Assembly (NCBI GenBank): GCA_019044685.2
Contig: JAGTXX020000003.1
Location: 248,001 to 312,000 of the forward strand
DNA: 64,000 nt
Direction: 5' to 3'
DNA from: Nannochloris sp. 'desiccata'
Lineage: Eukaryota; Chlorophyta; Trebouxiophyceae; Chlorellales; Chlorellaceae
Shown here: piece after piece, positions 63,744-64,000 of the stretch
Layout: each line of letters opens with the position of its first letter
Position numbering within the stretch: position 1 is the stretch's first letter
Position numbers and translations under genes: made by a program
Notes under the pieces: model-generated
Told to the model about the DNA's origin: nothing
Databases searched by the model: none
The model's input: only the letters and a program-made list of their open reading frames with translations

Positions 63744-64000
63744 ATCTAAAAAATAAATAAAAAAATCTGTGGTGGCGGGATGGATAAAGAATGGAATCAA
63801 TTCTGTAGGAGAACTGTTGGGCAATTTTTGTAATTATGTAGACTATGGATACATGTAAACAGTGACTTTCGAGTAGGTAACCTAGCTATGGCAGTTAGTC
63901 TCAAAGTAGAAGTAGTGGTGTGGGTATATCTAGATAGGTGTACCACCAAAACTTGGAAGATTTTGGATGATGATCAACTTGGGCAACCCTAAAGACGACG
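63744..64000. other. Right end of window, no gene seen
   Basis: 3' flank of the PP2C gene with TGTAA at 63829-63833; no further coding sequence recognised before the edge. Confidence 0.5.

Overview
This window looks like nuclear DNA of a unicellular green alga (Chlorophyta) with a small, gene-dense genome. The evidence is threefold. Genes carry spliceosomal introns, mostly one or two short ones near the 5' end. There are plastid or plant-type genes: a carotenoid-isomerase-like flavoprotein, a plastoglobule-type aldo-keto reductase, a plant-type glycerol-3-phosphate transporter, a gamma-carbonic-anhydrase of mitochondrial complex I, an mTERF protein and a P3A-type plasma-membrane H+-ATPase. 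TGTAA, the usual green-algal poly(A) signal, lies shortly after many stop codons. The compactness would suit a Picochlorum-like trebouxiophyte, but the genus is only an inference. The standard genetic code fits: TAA, TAG and TGA all end clear genes.

Layout. 1-2 kb: first exons of COG7 (cut by the left edge), an unrecognised 207-aa gene and two very small ORFs. 2.7-12.3 kb: a glycerol-3-phosphate-type MFS transporter, a TPR/beta-helix protein, CFIm25 (mRNA 3'-end processing), a secreted PAN-PL14 polysaccharide lyase with six exons, and a membrane protein. 13-23.5 kb: an insulysin-type protease, the AP-2 mu subunit, gamma-CA, the splicing factor CWC22 and a small mitochondrial-looking membrane protein. 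23.7-25.8 kb: a P-loop ATPase whose start codon lies only 12 nt after the stop of a second ORF on the same strand. This is a candidate dicistronic locus, and its last exon also has an in-frame TAA. 26-36 kb: plastid and metabolic genes (AKR, an unknown gene, CRTISO-like, mTERF, a plastid membrane protein, argininosuccinate synthase). 37-45 kb: two large low-complexity proteins. 45-53 kb: a secreted Cys-rich protein, a newly assembled 58-aa three-exon gene, a COG3146 acyltransferase-like protein, isovaleryl-CoA dehydrogenase, a small membrane protein, a coiled-coil protein and tRNA m7G46 methyltransferase. 53-64 kb: catalase, plasma-membrane H+-ATPase, a SET-domain protein, NatB catalytic subunit Naa20 and a PPTC7-type PP2C phosphatase.

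Most genes are unrelated housekeeping functions in alternating orientation, with short shared promoters or short convergent 3' ends. I see no mobile element, CRISPR array, rRNA or convincing tRNA. The points most worth checking are the 25.5-kb two-ORF locus with its internal stop, three GC-AG introns (one after a 15-nt first coding exon of catalase), the PAN-PL14 secreted lyase, several mini-genes below normal ORF cut-offs, and a few perfect hairpins in intergenic DNA. All exon boundaries were read by eye from splice signals, frame and family similarity; no alignment or transcript data were available.
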